From Zelonia costaricensis (lineage: Eukaryota; Euglenozoa; Kinetoplastea; Trypanosomatida; Trypanosomatidae): 31,182 nt of DNA. Both the position numbers and the translations under genes were made by a program. Position 1 is the first letter of the stretch, and each line of letters starts with the position of its first letter. Below the pieces are notes generated by a model. That model saw only the letters and a program-made list of their open reading frames with translations. It was not told the DNA's origin and did no database searches. The stretch covers positions 1 to 31,182 of the forward strand of contig JASAOO010003237.1 in NCBI GenBank assembly GCA_030849075.1, written 5' to 3'. Positions 30,436-31,182 of this stretch are shown here, piece after piece.

Positions 30436-31182
30436 CGCAAAGAGGAAACAAAACACACCAAGAAAAAAAGAACGCGCAGCTGAGAACCGAAACACAGCCG
30501 CCGTCGATAAATACGGACGGACTTCTTTGCTTCCCGCTCACATTCCCCCACCGTCCACACCCACTATACTTCATCCACCGGCTTGCTTTCGGTGTATCGA
30601 GTGCTCTCTCTGCGATTCCGTCCGTCTCGCGCGTTCTCGCCGTGCTACAGTCCTTTCCCTCGACCTCACGGCTGCTCTTCCTCTGCTTCTCCCCCATTTC
30701 CGCCCCCTCTCTCTGTGCTGTGAGTTGTGTTTCCCGCCTACGCCACTTCTCCCAGCGACGACTCGCCTCCTTGTTTTGTGTGTCTCGCGTTCTTCTTTGT
30801 TTTTTTTTTTTCACTTGAGTTTGTGTCAAACTTGTAAGTCTCTCCTCTCCTTTTTGTGTTGTGTTTCTTCCGCTGTCCATCTCCACTTCTCTCGACCGAC
30901 CCCCCAATCCCAGTTGTACGCGCCCTCTCTCTCTGTGTGTGACCGCCCTCTCCACGTTTTTTCTCTCTTCTTTTTCGCTCTCTTATCTCGCTCGCTCACT
31001 TCACTGCCACCGCCCCCCCCCGCCCCTTCTCACGACCGAAGTCTTCGTTTTTTTTCTTGTTTCTGCTCCTAATACTTCAGCTCTCGTCGTTCTTTTATAG
31101 TCGACTCCTGCGTTTTTCCCGTTGTCTCTTGGGAACCTTCACCCTCCCTCCTCCCCCCTTTCCGCCTTGTTGACTTGCTCGT

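Larger units (their letters stand above)
27853..31182 (+). other. Long gene-free region: 3' UTR of the MINDY-like gene and extended upstream region of the next gene
   Basis: About 3.3 kb to the window edge with no convincing gene on either strand. The first ~450 bases look like a 3' UTR. From about 28380 onward the + strand is strongly C/T-rich, broken by short purine-rich islands near 28800-28860, 29640-29705 and 30390-30530. Several acceptor-like sites end pyrimidine tracts (28754-28755, 30219-30220, 30391-30392). Features include (CA)10 at 28499-28518, GT/GC-rich alternation near 29800-29832 and an imperfect hairpin at 30397-30435. The + strand pyrimidine bias suggests the next gene is also on + with a long leader, beyond the window. 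Frames up to 269 codons are Pro/Ser/Thr/Arg-rich translations of spacer. Confidence 0.6.

Noticed and set aside
29091..31072. Several + strand frames of 160-215 codons in the right-hand region
   Set aside because: They read as Ser/Pro/Leu/Phe-rich translations of polypyrimidine tracts in multiple overlapping frames at once, with no frame favoured by codon bias.
1..31182. tRNA genes, snoRNA clusters and CRISPR arrays
   Set aside because: Spacers were read for tRNA B-box-like GGTTCGAAN motifs on both strands and for spaced direct repeats. Near matches such as GGTTCGGCC near 29931 have no cloverleaf around them. Small snoRNAs cannot be excluded by eye.
27853..31182. Strand-switch region or transcription boundary
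   Set aside because: No minus-strand gene is visible on the right and the pyrimidine bias stays on the + strand to the edge, which favours continuation of the same gene cluster. Kept only as a lesser alternative in the findings.

Overview
The window looks like nuclear DNA of a kinetoplastid, most probably Leishmania or a close Leishmaniinae relative. Every convincing gene is on the + strand, is a single uninterrupted exon with strong G/C third-position bias, and is separated from the next by 0.6-1.5 kb of pyrimidine-rich spacer with CA/TG microsatellites and C or G homopolymers. Each start codon examined is the first ATG after a polypyrimidine tract plus AG, as expected for spliced-leader trans-splicing of a polycistronic transcript. 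No bacterial signals (ribosome binding sites, operons, rho-independent terminators) are expected or seen.

Layout, left to right: the last 25 codons of a ribosomal protein, probably eS6 (1-79); a complex I NDUFA9-like protein (1629-2750); a 1424-residue EF-hand protein of unknown role (4181-8455); a 3828-residue protein with dispersed ankyrin repeats and a C-terminal filamin-type Ig repeat (9682-21168); ribosomal protein eL32 (21783-22184); a 491-residue protein with three SH3 domains and a four-cysteine zinc-ribbon-like motif (23213-24688); a 724-residue MINDY-3/4-family (DUF4205) protein with an N-terminal LisH-like motif (25678-27852); and about 3.3 kb with no convincing gene (27853-31182) made of pyrimidine tracts, acceptor-like AG sites and a few purine-rich islands, one holding a long imperfect hairpin.

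The genes are not an operon in the functional sense. Kinetoplastid neighbours share transcription but usually not pathway: here two cytosolic ribosomal proteins and one respiratory-chain subunit sit beside four large adaptor, scaffold or regulatory-looking proteins. Regulation is expected mainly through UTRs.

The observations most worth follow-up are: (1) the MINDY-family protein keeps fold-specific motifs but seems to have lost both catalytic residues (Cys aligned to Asp, His aligned to Arg), suggesting a pseudo-deubiquitinase; (2) the SH3 protein has two SH3 domains split by long insertions plus a zinc-ribbon-like motif, in a lineage poor in SH3 domains; (3) the giant ankyrin-filamin protein contains roughly 900 residues with no recognisable domain; and (4) a C10-G13 homopolymer inverted repeat lies just after its stop codon. 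All domain calls come from reading the sequence and remembered family motifs; no search was run.
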